Made by a program: the position numbers and the translations under genes
Assembly (NCBI GenBank): GCA_016801845.1
Contig: CM028920.1
Coordinates: forward strand, 7,186,501 to 7,250,500
Length of the DNA stretch: 64,000 nucleotides
Direction of reading: 5' to 3'
Source: Polydactylus sextarius
Taxonomy: Eukaryota > Chordata > Actinopteri > Polynemidae
In this document: piece by piece, positions 1-13,294 of the stretch
How positions within the stretch are numbered: the stretch's first letter is position 1
Layout of the letters: each line of letters opens with the position of its first letter
Notes under the pieces: model-generated
What the model was told of the DNA's origin: nothing
What the model saw: the letters and a program-made list of their open reading frames with translations, nothing else
Databases searched by the model: none

Positions 1-425
1 AAAAGAAAAATTCAAGTTACCAAACAAAAGTAAACCATAATGTACAAGTATATTGTGTTTGATGAATGAAGCCCAAGCTTATGGGAGTTTTAAAGTTAAT
101 AATCAGGTAAGATAAAAAAAAAGTAGAAGGGGAATCGCCTTTGACACTTTTGTATTGTGTATGTTTTTATCTTAAAAAACACATTGATAATAGATATGAC
201 GTCATTAAGACAGGAAATGTAGAAAAGCGATAAGCACAAGTGTCGGATTTGTAGCCACTTAGATCTAATTCGACTAAATCACTAAGCTTGTCTGTCTGAA
301 ACTCTGACCTCTGGCTTTAGAAGGTTGGCTGCGTCTGACATACGTCAGTGAGGACACTCATCAGCATCAAAGCTCTCCTTTAGATCGCATTAAGTTGGTG
401 TAGATGTTGTGTGTGTCGTGACAGG
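1..425 (+). promoter_or_regulatory. frmpd2 5' flank with a CRE-like site
   Basis: AT-rich sequence just upstream of the chosen frmpd2 start codon. The palindrome TGACGTCA at 197-204 is a full cAMP-response-element consensus about 220 bp before the ATG. No TATA box at a sensible position and no CpG island are visible. The bases before the ATG end in a pyrimidine-poor CGTGACAG, which could be an intron 3' end. Mammalian FRMPD2 has extra N-terminal residues, so the true promoter and a 5' untranslated exon could lie left of the window. Promoter function is inference. Confidence 0.35.
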
Positions 426-2334
426 ATGGGTACGTTTGTGACCCTGGCGGAAGTGCTGGAGGCCCGGGGTTCACCACTGGATGAGGATGAGGTCTGGTGT
501 CTGCTGCTTGCCACCACTGAGGCTCTGCTGGACATCTCCAAAAAAGGTGATTAAAGTGATTAAAGACACTCACCAGGTTGTATTTCTTCCCAGATCTTTT
601 CATAACCCGGCTACCCGTCTCAGTTCAGAGCAAGAGCCTCCAAACAGAATGAGTGCTGTTTACCAATGACTTGTATTGGGGTGGTACAATGGCTCTGTGA
701 GGACTCAGCTCTGGCTCTAGTTTCCTCCCACAGTCCAAAAACATAGATGTTATAGGTTGACTAGTGACCATTCAGGGTGCACCATATCTTTCACCCAATT
801 AAGAGTTTAAATCACAAGTTTTATTATTAGTTCTTTGGACAACAGTACGATAATTGCCGATATCACATAATCTGTCACGATACAAATTTGATTTGATTTA
901 AGGGTCTATGATTGATGTAAGATAATATTGTATAAGTAACACATCAGTCACTTCATAATTTAACTTCAAAAAGAAACAAAAATATTACTTTCTATACTAA
1001 AATATTAGTATTAAAAAATATTAGCATTATTATATAAATATTAGTATTAGTAATATTAGTATTCTTTTTTTAAATAAAAAGACTTAAAATAGACACTGAT
1101 GTGCCACAGTTATCCTACAGAGCCACCAATGACTTTTCAAATATCAACATTAAACCTTAAGGAAACAGAGATACTAAGTTTTTAAAAGAATGACATTCCA
1201 TCAAACAGAGCTGAAAGGATGTTTAGTTTCAATTTTATACATTAAGGCAAGGACCTGCAAATCTGACCTATATTTAGAGACTAAAATATCATGATATGGT
1301 TCAATGTTTCCACTGGATATTGGATTGTTGTCACTGGATCAATGAATCAATCTAGATTAATAGATCGTTATGCCTCTGCATCCAATATCAGCCAAGATTG
1401 ACTTTAACTCACCAAAAGATGCTACCTGCATGTTACTTTGACCAATCTCATATTCCTGCCCTGTTTGTTTCTACGTGCTGTTCAGCCAGAAACTTACCAA
1501 ATCCCTTCGGTTGGTAAATGTCACCGGTTTGTGTTTTGCTGTATTGTGTGTTCAGGTTCAGGCAGCATGTGCACTGTGCTGAGCCCGGGCTCGGTGCTGC
1601 TGTCAGCCAACGGGAGTCTGGCCTTCAAGAGCTGTGCACGATATGAAGACGTGGCCTCATTCACAGCTCCAGAGGTCCAGCAGGGTCACGCAACCTCCAC
1701 CAGGAGTCCAGCTGAAAAAGTCAGAAAACTCTACATTGTGTGTAAGTATTTTGAAATCACTACAGGAAAAAATCTGAATCATTTTCTGTTGTTTTCCATC
1801 AGATGGTTGTGTACTCACTGGGGATGACTCTTTATTGGTGCATTGATTACCACCTACCTCAAAACCAGGTACTTTACTTCCTCTTACCATCTATCTATTT
1901 TTCAAACTCTATGTTACTTAAGCTCAGTTCTTGTGCATCATTGGTCTTCCTGTCACTTTTGGCCTCACAGCCGGTCCAGCTGAGTGTGGAGCTGGAGGAC
2001 CTGCTGCTTAGTATGTGTGAAGAGATGGTGGTGAGGAGGACGGACCTCCTGACGGTGCTGGACACCTGTGAACTCCACCACAAGGCTGCGATGCTTCCTC
2101 CTGCTGAACGCCTCATAAGACAGCTGGTTGAAGATGTCTACAGGAACTCGGTGAGTCTGCACCGCGTAAATGGCAGGTCACTTGTTTGGTTTGGTTTAAC
2201 GTGGTTAGGTGACCTACACTCTACGTACCCTTTGAGCTGGACAATCATGTGTTTGCAGGTTGACCATGTGTCCATGGCTGAAAATGGATCCCAGCTAACA
2301 GACCGCAGTCAAATGATCAGGCACAGATTACACA
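426..2334 (+). CDS. frmpd2: frmpd2 exons 1-5: KIND domain
   Basis: Residues ~1-202. The KIND fold is a non-catalytic protein-kinase C-lobe relative used for protein binding (family knowledge). Seen: VTLAEVLEARG at the start, FTAPEVQQG in exon 2 (matching the family's 'APE' region), YSLGMTLYW in exon 3, LLLSMCEE in exon 4 and RSQMIRHRL in exon 5, all characteristic of PTPN13/FRMPD2 KIND domains. Exon 1 ends in phase 1, exons 2-4 in phase 0, exon 5 in phase 1. The exon 2 acceptor could be 1556 or 1562 (same phase). Its donor could be 1719 (GTCAGA) or 1737 (GTGTGT), the latter adding six residues; 1719 matches the spacing in relatives better. Confidence 0.88.
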
Positions 2335-2546
2335 GTAAGAAACTCATCCCTCTTGAAAGATTTGAGGCCCAAAGACTGCTCTTACTTGTTTTCTTGCTGA
2401 GAGTTATGCAAAGAGGATAAATCCCAGTGTATTGTCTGCAAACAAAACCTACCTCCTTGAAATACAGAGCCAATACTGATCTCAGCTAAGAAATAGTCTG
2501 GCCCTAATCTCCAATATACATGTGGCCAAGTCTTCGTACTAAGATA

Positions 2547-2578
<32 letters not shown>

Positions 2579-5500
2579 CTGGCTAGATAGATAGAACTGG
2601 CTTGCTGGGTCTTCACTTCACCATAATTTATTTGAAGAAACTGTAACAGCCAGTCAGCTTAGCTAAACATAAAGACTAACAACAGCTAGTGTGACTGTTT
2701 TCATAATTCACCCGCCAGCATCTGTAAAGCTCATTAATTCACATGTTTAGATTGTTGTAGGAATTGTAAAAATTAGAGAAGTCAAAGGTACTAATCTACA
2801 CAAAGCTCAGCTAACAAGCTACTGGTTGTAGCTTCATGTTAACGGTATCTCATTTCTGATTCAACTTTCAGCAAGAAAGACAATAAGTGTAATGTTGACA
2901 TGTGGACTATTATAGTGATATTATGAATAAGTATTTTTTTTCCAGGGGGCTCTTTCAGTAATTCAGCATTGGAGCTGAAAAAAAAGATTTCTAGAGCGTT
3001 CTCAGGAGCAACTTATCCCTCCGAGCCCACCGGGTATGAGGTCTCTATTTAAAACATATTTTACACACAAAATAAAAACAGTGTGGAAAAAGAGAAAGAT
3101 TGACCCATGGGACTTTTTCTGACAAAGCTAATGCAATTAAATTACATTTAATTGTCTGGTTGCAAGCCATCCTTTTATACATGACAGATTTTGACTACAC
3201 TAATTTTTCCCAGTGTTCCCTCGGGAGATCAACGCAGAGAAAGCTGCAGCAGCTGGCAGCAGCTGAACCGCAGCCCCTGTAGTCCGTACATGGATGGTAA
3301 TCGAAACACCAACTTCAGGTCCCTTGCGCAGTTTGAGTCCACTATGAGTCTGAATGACAAGAAAGCCAAGGTGAGCCAAGTCATTATATTATGTAATTTC
3401 CAATCTAATTTAATGTGCTGTGGTTGTTCACTGGCTCATATTACACATTGCTGACACTGACAGTTTTATGAAATTAGGTTACCATTGTAAAGACCCACAT
3501 TATGAATTTTGTCTGCAATTCATCTGGTAAATTCTTCTGACACACTACAGATCCCTGTTCCAGTATTTAAAATATTATGTTGCCAAGATTACTTGACAAC
3601 ATGTTTGCTTTTCTTTTTCCGTTTTGTGTTACAGGACATGGGCCCTGAGTTTATTAGGATGTTAGATGAGCCGCCTGTTGTCTTGGAGCTGCCCAGCTCC
3701 ATTGTGGTGAGTTCTTGACAACAGAAACAAAATTCTGTCTTAAGTTCAAATGACACACCTTTGCAAAATGTGTATGGAAGACATCCAGTGACCACGAGCT
3801 ACAAATTGGATGGAAATGTGACTTTCTTTGTGAACCACCATTTTGGTCTTTGTAAATATAAAAAATAGTAAAGCTGAGGTACTTTACAATGACCACTAAG
3901 CTAGACAAATGTCCCTTGTTCCATTTCATACATCATTTGAAGACCTTAGCACTAAGGGTTTAAACTTCCCCACCTTACTGAATTACAAAAGCAATGTAAT
4001 GTGTGCTCTTTTCTTGACAGTCAAAGAAAGGGAAATTAACAAACTCCCAGAGAGAACTGAGTGTGGTGATGCCAAATGGTCAGAGCATCCTGGTCAAGTG
4101 TGAGGTGAAATCCCGAGGAGGAGACGTCTTTGATATGATTGTGGCTCACTCAAACCTGATGGAACATTTCTACTTTGGCCTTGCTTACATTGATGGTAAA
4201 GAAGCAAGACAGATTAAACAATGATGACTGACTGACTGAGACCGTTTCCCAGTTAATGTGTCCACTCTTGTCTCTTTTCTCTGGTCAGATAATGAGTTTT
4301 TCTTTGTGGACAACGACACCAAGATTTCCAAAGTCGCTCCAGATAGCTGGAAGAAAGTGCCTACATCCACCTTTGTTCTTTTTTTCAGGGTCAAATTCTT
4401 TGTTAGTGATATCTCTCTTCTTTTGTAAGTACTTGTCCTTCTTTCTCATGCAATTCTACAAAAACAATAGAAGTGTCTAGAAATGTGTCTCGTAAAAGTT
4501 GTCTCAAATTGTCCAATCTTTTTGTGGTTTTCCCCATCAGGCACAAACAGACCCGCCATCAATATTACCTTCAGCTTCGGAAAGACCTTTTGGAAGATAG
4601 GTTGTCCTGCCATGAGGAGACTGCTCTGTTCCTGGGAGTTTTGGCCCTGCAGACAGAGTATGGAGACTGGATGCCTGAGGTTGTGCACCTAAACTTATTT
4701 TAATATACAGGCAGTTTAGGAGTCTTCTTGTAGAGGCTGTGATAACTTGGTTGACATCATTTTAGCTATATCTTAATTTGACAGCTGCATCCAAGGCTGT
4801 ATTCATCCACCAGGCTGTCCCTTTTTGAGGCTCCTTCAAGGTCTCCTTCAAAGCCTAACAGTGTGCATTCTCCAGACTTTCATCAACTGACAGCTAAGAA
4901 GGATGAAGCCCATAAAGAGTTTTCTTAGATTTTGCAAAAAACTCTTCCAAAGCCACAAAAAAAAAAAAAAATCATACAGCCATTCTTAACGTTCAGGTGA
5001 TAACTGTCCACTCAGGTTGTAATTGTCTATTCAGTTGCCATATCATGGAGACCATGGTGGGACCCACTGTAACTCCTCAGTGGCTTCAAGGGATGAAATT
5101 CTGTCCAAATAAAGTTTGATCTGTTGTTTATAGGTGTATGGTAGGAACTACTACCGCCCTGACCAGTATGTCCCCAAGAGTGTGATGGAGAAACGTGCCT
5201 TACCTTACATTCAGGGGGAGCTGCTACGACTTCACACTAACAATGCTCAGATGCTCACTGATGAATCAGAGCTTGAGTTCCTCAAGGTAGTAAAATAGTC
5301 ATTCTGCACCAACACATTGACCTCCTTTTGTATCATATAAAGAACAGCCATCAATCTATATTTATTCCTTTAGGTGTGTCAGCAGTTGCCTGAATATGGT
5401 GTGTTGTTTCACCGTGTGATGCGTGAGAAAAAGCCTTTAGATGGAGAAATTATTCTCGGGGTTTGTGCCAAAGGAATCATTGTGTATGAGATTAAAGATG

Positions 5501-8500
5501 GCTGCAGATATGCCAGTCAGAGTTTCTACTGGAGGGAGACTGCAACCATCTCCTCTAATGTGAGTGAATTAATGATTGGACTATTCGTTTGACATTATTC
5601 TTTTACCTTCTTATTCCCAAAAACTTTAACCTCCTTTTCTTGCAGAGGCGTAAATTTGTAGTAGAGAGTCGTGGCTGCAAGAAGAAGTACACCTTCATCA
5701 CTGAAAGATCAAAGATAGCCAAATACCTGTGTAACCTGTGTTCAGCCCAGCACAAGTTCAACAATGAGATGAACTCTCGCCAGCAAAGCCATAGCATGGT
5801 CTCAGGTCAGTAACTCAGGTCAATGAGGAAAGAAGAAGACTCATTAAAAAAAAAAATCTGAAGATTTCATATTCCTTGTGTTTCTGCCTCCAGAGGCGAA
5901 CATTGTGCAGTATGCAGCAGCATGTCGTGCCCAGAGCAGTCGTCTCAAAACTTCCTCGTGTTCAGAGACTCCACAGGACGACAGCGGTCTGACCACACCT
6001 CAAAACGAATCCCTGACCAAGCTGTATGACGATGTTGCCAGGATCGAGGCTCGGGTTAAACAGCAGCGCCAGAGCATCAACGAGCAAACGTATATGATTT
6101 TCCCCCCACATTTAACATTTAACACCGTTTGTTGTTGTTGTGAACATCAGCTCACTCTTTCTGTGTTTCTTCTGTAGTACCTGCTCCAGCAGTCAGCGCA
6201 GCAGCATTGGTATGCGTTCTCCAGCATATTCCCAGAAAAGCGGATCTGAAGCCCCCTCTGGTTCTCCAGCAGCTAGAGGTACACTACAACCAAACACACT
6301 GCTAACCTTCCTGTTTACCTTAGCTAGCAAGCTTTTATCCAACTTGCAAGTGAAGGGCAACAAAACTTAGTGCAGCAGGAGACTTTGGAGAAAGCACCAA
6401 GTACTAAATTTGCTCAAGAAGACAAAGTTCAAGTAGAAGAAGAGCACTTGGAGATTTGTATATTAAGCAATGAGAGATGGTAGAACAAGTGTTGACCTCT
6501 GAAGAGATGACCCTTCAGGAGATTTTTAAAGATAAAAAATGCTGCCCATGTTCTGATAACATTTGGTAGCTTGCTCCACCATTAGTTATCTACAAATGAA
6601 ATTAATTCCGCAGTATCCAACTTACATGACAGCAATATCCAACTTACCCTTTGAGCTCAAGAAGGGTGTTGCAGTACCTCAGAGGAGAGATCACATTGGT
6701 CTGTACAAAGATTTGGGTGGCCCTGTGATGTTGATATTGTGATGGAGTTATTGACTGGCCAAGAGTACAGCCTCATAGAGGTTTAGGTGGAAAGTGGTTT
6801 CTTGATATTTACCTGATCTGTACTAAGGATCGTAGGTAATCAGGCATTGTATGCGTAGCAGTAAAAGCAGAAGTCATGACAGTAGATAACTGGACCCAAA
6901 AAGATGGTGAAATTTGCAAAAAAAAAAAAAAAAAAAAACAGAGAAGGAAAAAAGAACGGGCCCCAGCACTGACCTTGAGGCACTCCTGAGGGGCACATTT
7001 GGAAACTGATGTTTGTTCTTTCTATGACACATTGAATCATTGTTCAATGAGATTTAAACAAAGCCAGTGCTTTGCCTGAAAGGCCCAGATCAGTGAGTAG
7101 ACTACAGAGAGAAGGATGTGGTTGTTCATCATGTCAGAAGTTGCCAGCAGGCCTAGATAAGAGCTGAATTTAAAGCTGCAGCTTTAGCTGCCCTGAGGGT
7201 TTCTGTCACAGATAACAGAGCTGTAGTCAGCAGAGTCACACAGGTAGATTCATATGAGGGCTGACTCTCCAGTGACAGTTGCTATTAATATAGAATGAAC
7301 TTCATTGTACACAGCTGTTTATGCATCAGGATTAATTGTATCTAGATGAGCACAGCCTCACCTGTAGCAGGCTCCCAAAAGCATTTAATTTTTGAAGATT
7401 GCTTATGTTCATTTTATGTTTATGTTATTGCTTGTTCAATCAAGCTGTGTCCCAATTCAAAGGCTGCATTCTTTGGAGAACTTGGTTGACAAAGGTTTAA
7501 GGCAAAACCGCACAAAATTAGATGGACTAATATCTCCTATTTACGTTCTTTATGTCCCTACTGTATTTTCATTACACACTTCTCTTGTCACCACCTGTTT
7601 GGCACCATTATGAGAAAAATAATTTGAAGTTTTAAATATCTTATAAAATATTATATAAATCACTGCTCACTGCTCGTATCACTTTGCTCAAGTCAGTTTA
7701 GCTTGCACTTGCACACCTCACCTGTGCACAATGAATTGTGGGATAGGTTGGGTTGTGAAGGATTCAACTTTTCAGGAAAAATAGGATTCTGCTTCACACT
7801 GAGACACTTCTAATCCACTAAAACTGTTTGTGCTAAATGCTTTTGGGGGATTGCCACGAGTTACCAATAACACTGACACATCATAAATTTCCATGTTCTC
7901 CCACCCTATGTCTCACAGAAACCCCACCAAAATTAGGATTGCCTTCAGAGAGAGAAGTCCTATGTATTACTTTAAAGAAAGACCCAAAGCTTGGTCTCGG
8001 TAAGCTGATCCCACCATCTATCACAAGACAACGTTTCCTACACAATTTTAATGTGTCTGACTAAAGAGAGGTCTTTCCTGACACACCTCTTGGTTTGTGT
8101 CCATCCAGGTATAGTAATAGTGGGAGAAGATACTGTGGGACGTTATGACTTGGGCATATTTGTTGCCTCCATTGTGCCTGGTGGACCAGCTGATAAAGAT
8201 GGACGCATCAGAGCAGGTAGAGAATCATGTGGGTTATTTTAGCTTCTCCATAGAAATAGTGCAGTACTGTTTCTGGTTTCCATTTTTATTTTTTCCCCTA
8301 AAAATAACAATAAATTGTTCTAATTAAGTGCTTTCAATTATTTTGCAAATATATTTGTCAGTTTTTTCAAATGGTTGATGCCTCATTTAGGAGAAAGCGT
8401 CTCTTTCAGCGTCTCTTTCCACTTAAAGATAAAGTTATGCAGAGAATGTATGATAGGAAAGTGTAAATTAGGACAGAGAAGGAATGGGGAGTCTGTGGGA

Positions 8501-8885
8501 CTCACCTGCCTTTGAGGGTTACACGTGAGTTCAGAAGTGGTGGTGGGGTTTTACTGCTTCACTGTTAATGGACACCAGCACCATTTCACTGTGACCTTTG
8601 CCCTCAGGTGGTCGTCTGATCTCTCTGAACCACATCAGTCTGGAGGGCGTCACCTTCAACGAGGCAGCAGAGGTCATGCAGAGCAGCCCTGAGGAGGTGC
8701 AGCTCATTATCTCGCAGCCAAAAGGTGCTGTCTGTGTGAGTGTGTGTGTGTAGTTACCCATTGTGTGTAATGATAGTATGACCCTTACCCTCCTTAGTGT
8801 GCATGCATGATATGGGTGATTTTGTAATTAACCTATTCTACAGATGCACCCTCACTGAATTAATTAAATTTAAATTCATATCTGT

Positions 8886-8918
<33 letters not shown>

Positions 8919-11900
8919 CCACTATAGCCACTGCTGTTACTGGCACTGAGCCATGACAGTAAAAAAATCTAGATGTAAAGTCTAGATGACTTCTCTTGGA
9001 TTGAAAGGAATTAGTTCACAATTTGATAAAGATGTTTACTGGCTTTATTTCTGAGAGTTAGTTGCAAAAAAACTCAGATATATGGGTACAAACTTACTGT
9101 TACAGTACTGTATACCCATCTACAACTACAACAACGTTAACTTAGCACAAGTCCCAAAAACAGGGGAAACTGCTAGCCTAACTGTCAAAGGTAAACAAAA
9201 TACACCAACCAGACCTCCTCCAGACACCCTAGATTGCTAGTGGCAGAGATATGGAACAGCTGGTTAATCTTTCATTGTATGGACATTTAGAAGTGTTATA
9301 TATTTTGTTATCTCTGTCTCCAGTCTCTCTCAGTCCCAACAACGTGCGCTCTCCAGTTTTAAGGAACTACGAATCCCGGACTACACTGCTGACAGACAGC
9401 CGAAACGGAGACAACAGCCTGGATGAGATTACTTCTGTCATGATGACGCCAAAGACCAGCAACAGGCTGCACGTCCCCTGTGACGTACGAATTGGTGCAC
9501 AGGTAGATTCATGGTGATGGTTCAGGCATTTTTACAAACTGTCAATACAATACTGTCTTTATAGTTACATAGAAAATAATTAATCTGTAAGCGCCCATGC
9601 AGTTGGTCAGAATTAATATTTAATACACATCTTACTGTACCTCCAATAAGTCAATGTTTGATCAGGCCTGTTGTCTCTGTCTGTGTTTGCTTCAGGACGG
9701 CTCCCCTCTGTCTCCCACTCTAAACTCTGAGAGGCCAGAAGGGACCACTGTGAAGCTCAGGAAGATAGCGGGGAGTCTGGGCATTAGCATCTCTGTGAGT
9801 TCATGAAGTATATTAAAGAGCTGTCTCACAACAGGTTGTGTTGGATGTTAATTTTAGATCCTATTCCACGTTTGATATTTGATCTCTGATGATGACAACA
9901 AGTAAAATGGTGCCAGAAAGATCTTTTAAGCAAACTACAGCCCAGTGGTTTCTAACATGAGGTGGCTTTATTGTAAATTAGCTCAAGTTTTTAAAGAAAC
10001 CCTCCCTTCATTCAGCCGTTGCCCCCCACTGATATCACTTTATTAGAGCAGGCAGTCTGAAATTCAGCAATGAAACTTGACTCTGTATGTGTTATAAAAC
10101 TGCTGGAGAGCTTGGCTTTATGTTGAAGGCCCAGAATTCAAATTTATTGCCCTGCAATCCTGTAAAATGCTGTTTTGGACACTTTTCATTGTGACAATAA
10201 TGGGGAGAATGGGGAGAATTGATTTGCATCCAAAAATGGGTGGTTTGAAGAACTCGATTTAAACCATTAGGAATGAACATTCAGGGATGACGATTGTCAT
10301 CAGTGGGTCACAAAGTCTGCTCCTGTCAATCTGATTAACATCTGTGGTCTGACAAGATTAGAGAGAGAGAGAGCGACGCGGAAAAGAAGAGGTTGGTCTA
10401 TGTTACGTCATTCATACCGATCACTACTGCACTATGAACTGCACCACAACCAGTGATAGAGGAAATAGTGGGATGTTATCTTTACAAAATTCACTTTATT
10501 ACAATGGCTTTACAACATGGCAACCCAAATTTGCACCTCTTAATGGTGTGTGTCTCAGTCGAAAATGGCACTAGACATTTTAATGTTGCAAATATATGTG
10601 TACTTCCCACCAGTGAGTACCACAAACAACCCTGAGGCACATTTACTACTATTTCCTCTGTAGCATCAGTCTATCACTGATGGTATCACCATGTTGTGTT
10701 GAACTAAAAGCCTGTGCCATTGATCGTTCAGGGCAGTGTCAACACCAGCCTTCCTAATGGAGGAATCTACATCAAGAGTCTTGTTGCGGGAGGCGCCGCT
10801 CAGAGAAACGGACGTATAAATACAGGTATCACAGTTAAAATTAGAAATCCAGGCCAAAAAAGTCCACTCGAAAAGAGTATTTACTAGAGAGAAATTGAAC
10901 TGAAAACATTGTAATGAATCTGTTTGTCTCAATGTTCCTGTGATGCAGGTGACAGAGTATTGGAGGTAGATGGAGTTAGCTTCCAGGGCTTCACCTACCA
11001 ACAGGCTGTGGAACATTTGAGTAAAACTGGAGAGGTAAAACCCAAAATCACTCATTCTCAAATATTGATAACATTGTTGTTGATGATAATGATGATCTTC
11101 TCCATTCTCCAGGTTGTTACCTTGGTTGTGGAGAAGGACCTGACGAACGTACCCCAGGCTTCTCTGGGTGCAGATACAAACAGCAGCGGTGTGTCCAATC
11201 AGAAGCCGAGTCCGGCTGCCCACCAACCGAGACTCAACAGCAGCATCAGCTCGTTGGTCAGCACCTCTCCAGAGAAGATCAGTGAACAGCCTAGAGAATA
11301 CAGCTTTGTCACTGATGGTACGATGTGTAACTGCCTCAACATTCAAAGAAAACAAAATGGTCTGTTTTTGGGGGGAAGTTATTGTTCCTTCAGACAGAGA
11401 GAAGGTTGTGTCAAAAGTTCGTACAATGCCAAGGATGAACAGTCATTAGAACATGTCAACTCATAAGCTGTTCTGTGCTTTCAAGGGCAACGAAGCAGTC
11501 AGTCCAGTTCAACCACATCAGGTTGAACTTTCACACAGTTTCTCCTCTTCATCCTGACCTTTCTTGTTGACCCTGAACTTCCTTCTTCTTCTTATCCTTC
11601 TGGGCTCCTTTATCCTTTGGCCTGTCCTTCTACATCTGTCATCATCCCACAGCTCTGCTCTGTCCTCTCTGCTGAAAAATCACATTGTAGATAATATAAT
11701 TCAGAGTCAGTCATCTCTTTTAGAGGATGTCACCTTGACAATCATTAACACAAAATATGTTTGTGAAGAAATGTGAGCCTTTGACACCACTGGCACCATG
11801 GTAACTCACCACATTACCAGCTGTCAAGAACTTTTTGTCTCTCCCATCCATTTCAGTTGGTTTTCTTTTGATTACAAATAAAGTTGGTGAAACTCTATTT

Positions 11901-12873
11901 GTAATCAAAAGGAAACTAACTGGAAAATGAAAATGAGGCAAGCTGTTACGAAAAACAGTTTCTGTGTTGAGTCTTGAATCTGTCCCTCTCTCCCCAGTCA
12001 TCTCCCCATTATGATAAAGTAGGTCACTGACAGTATATTAATACCCAAGAATCATAACTCACAGCTGATTGGTGGGTGTTAGGGTGGCTGTTGAAATGTT
12101 GTGAAATGTTCACAAACCATAGCACAACAGCACATATGTCACCTGTTATCATCACTCACCTCAAGTAGTGTTAATAATAAATAACATCAGAAAAAAGTGA
12201 TATAAATGCCCATTTATCAATTATTTACCATAGTAGTGAAGTGTTTTCTTTATTTTTGACAGGGTCTGTTTAAGTGTAAATGCAAGTGTTTAAGTTAAAA
12301 TCTCAACAAGCTTTATTTTTGTTTTTCTGTCCTACCTTCCACTTCACCCATCCACCTCCCTTTTCCAATTTCATTTATCTCCTGACCTCCCTGCACCCAC
12401 ACCTCATCGTTATTCCACTGCTGCCTCCATCTCCCCAAACTCTAACTCTTCAGAAAACACCCAGGAGGTGACCCTGACCAAGAGTGCCAACGGATTGGGC
12501 TTCAGCTTCATAATGTGCGAGCTGGATCCACCCACGCGGGACTTTGGCAACCTGGTCCGGATAAAACAGCTCTTCCCCGGACAGCCGGCCGAGCAGAGCG
12601 GCAGGATCCAGGAGGGAGACGTCCTGCTGGCCATTAATGGCCAGTCCGTCAAAGAGCTGTCCTATCCAGTATGTGAACAAGACGAAGCAGAAGGGTGATG
12701 ACAGTAGAAGAGGTTCATTATAGTGACAAACTATGGACTTACAAGACTAATCTTTTATTGAATAACACCATTGGCTGGTTGACCAATACAATCAATTAAA
12801 ATACAGTGTTCATAGTTTTCACAAAGTCACATGACTGTTTATTTCTGTTGTGGTCTTGAGGTCTATAGATAGG

Positions 12874-12917
<44 letters not shown>

Positions 12918-13228
12918 TAGATAGACAGTATGTGTTTAGACCAAATTTCCTGGTAGTATGATTTTACATCCCTGCTATTTAAAAATTAGCAATAAGCCAA
13001 AACTGAGAACATATTCTCTTATCACACACTCTACTCATTAAATTCAATATGCCTTTGTTGAACCTGAACAGAGTGTAAAGGTTGTGATGATGTGATGACT
13101 TCAGTCTCAGATTGTTGAAAGTGTGATTTGAATGAGGTCCATGTGACTTGAAAACACATGAGACTGCTGTATGTTTAGTGTCTTGATCTGTTCTGTCCTT
13201 TGCATGTCATGTCAGCAGTGTATGACAC

Positions 13229-13294
<66 letters not shown>

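Noticed and set aside
1803..2420. 205-codon + strand open frame as a single-exon gene
   Set aside because: It is frmpd2 exons 3-5 plus in-frame introns; homology exists only in the exon parts and good splice sites interrupt it.
10666..11355. 229-codon open frame on the minus strand, the longest in the window
   Set aside because: It lies exactly opposite frmpd2 PDZ2 exons 22-24 and their introns, shows no family signature, and is explained by the constraint on the sense strand.
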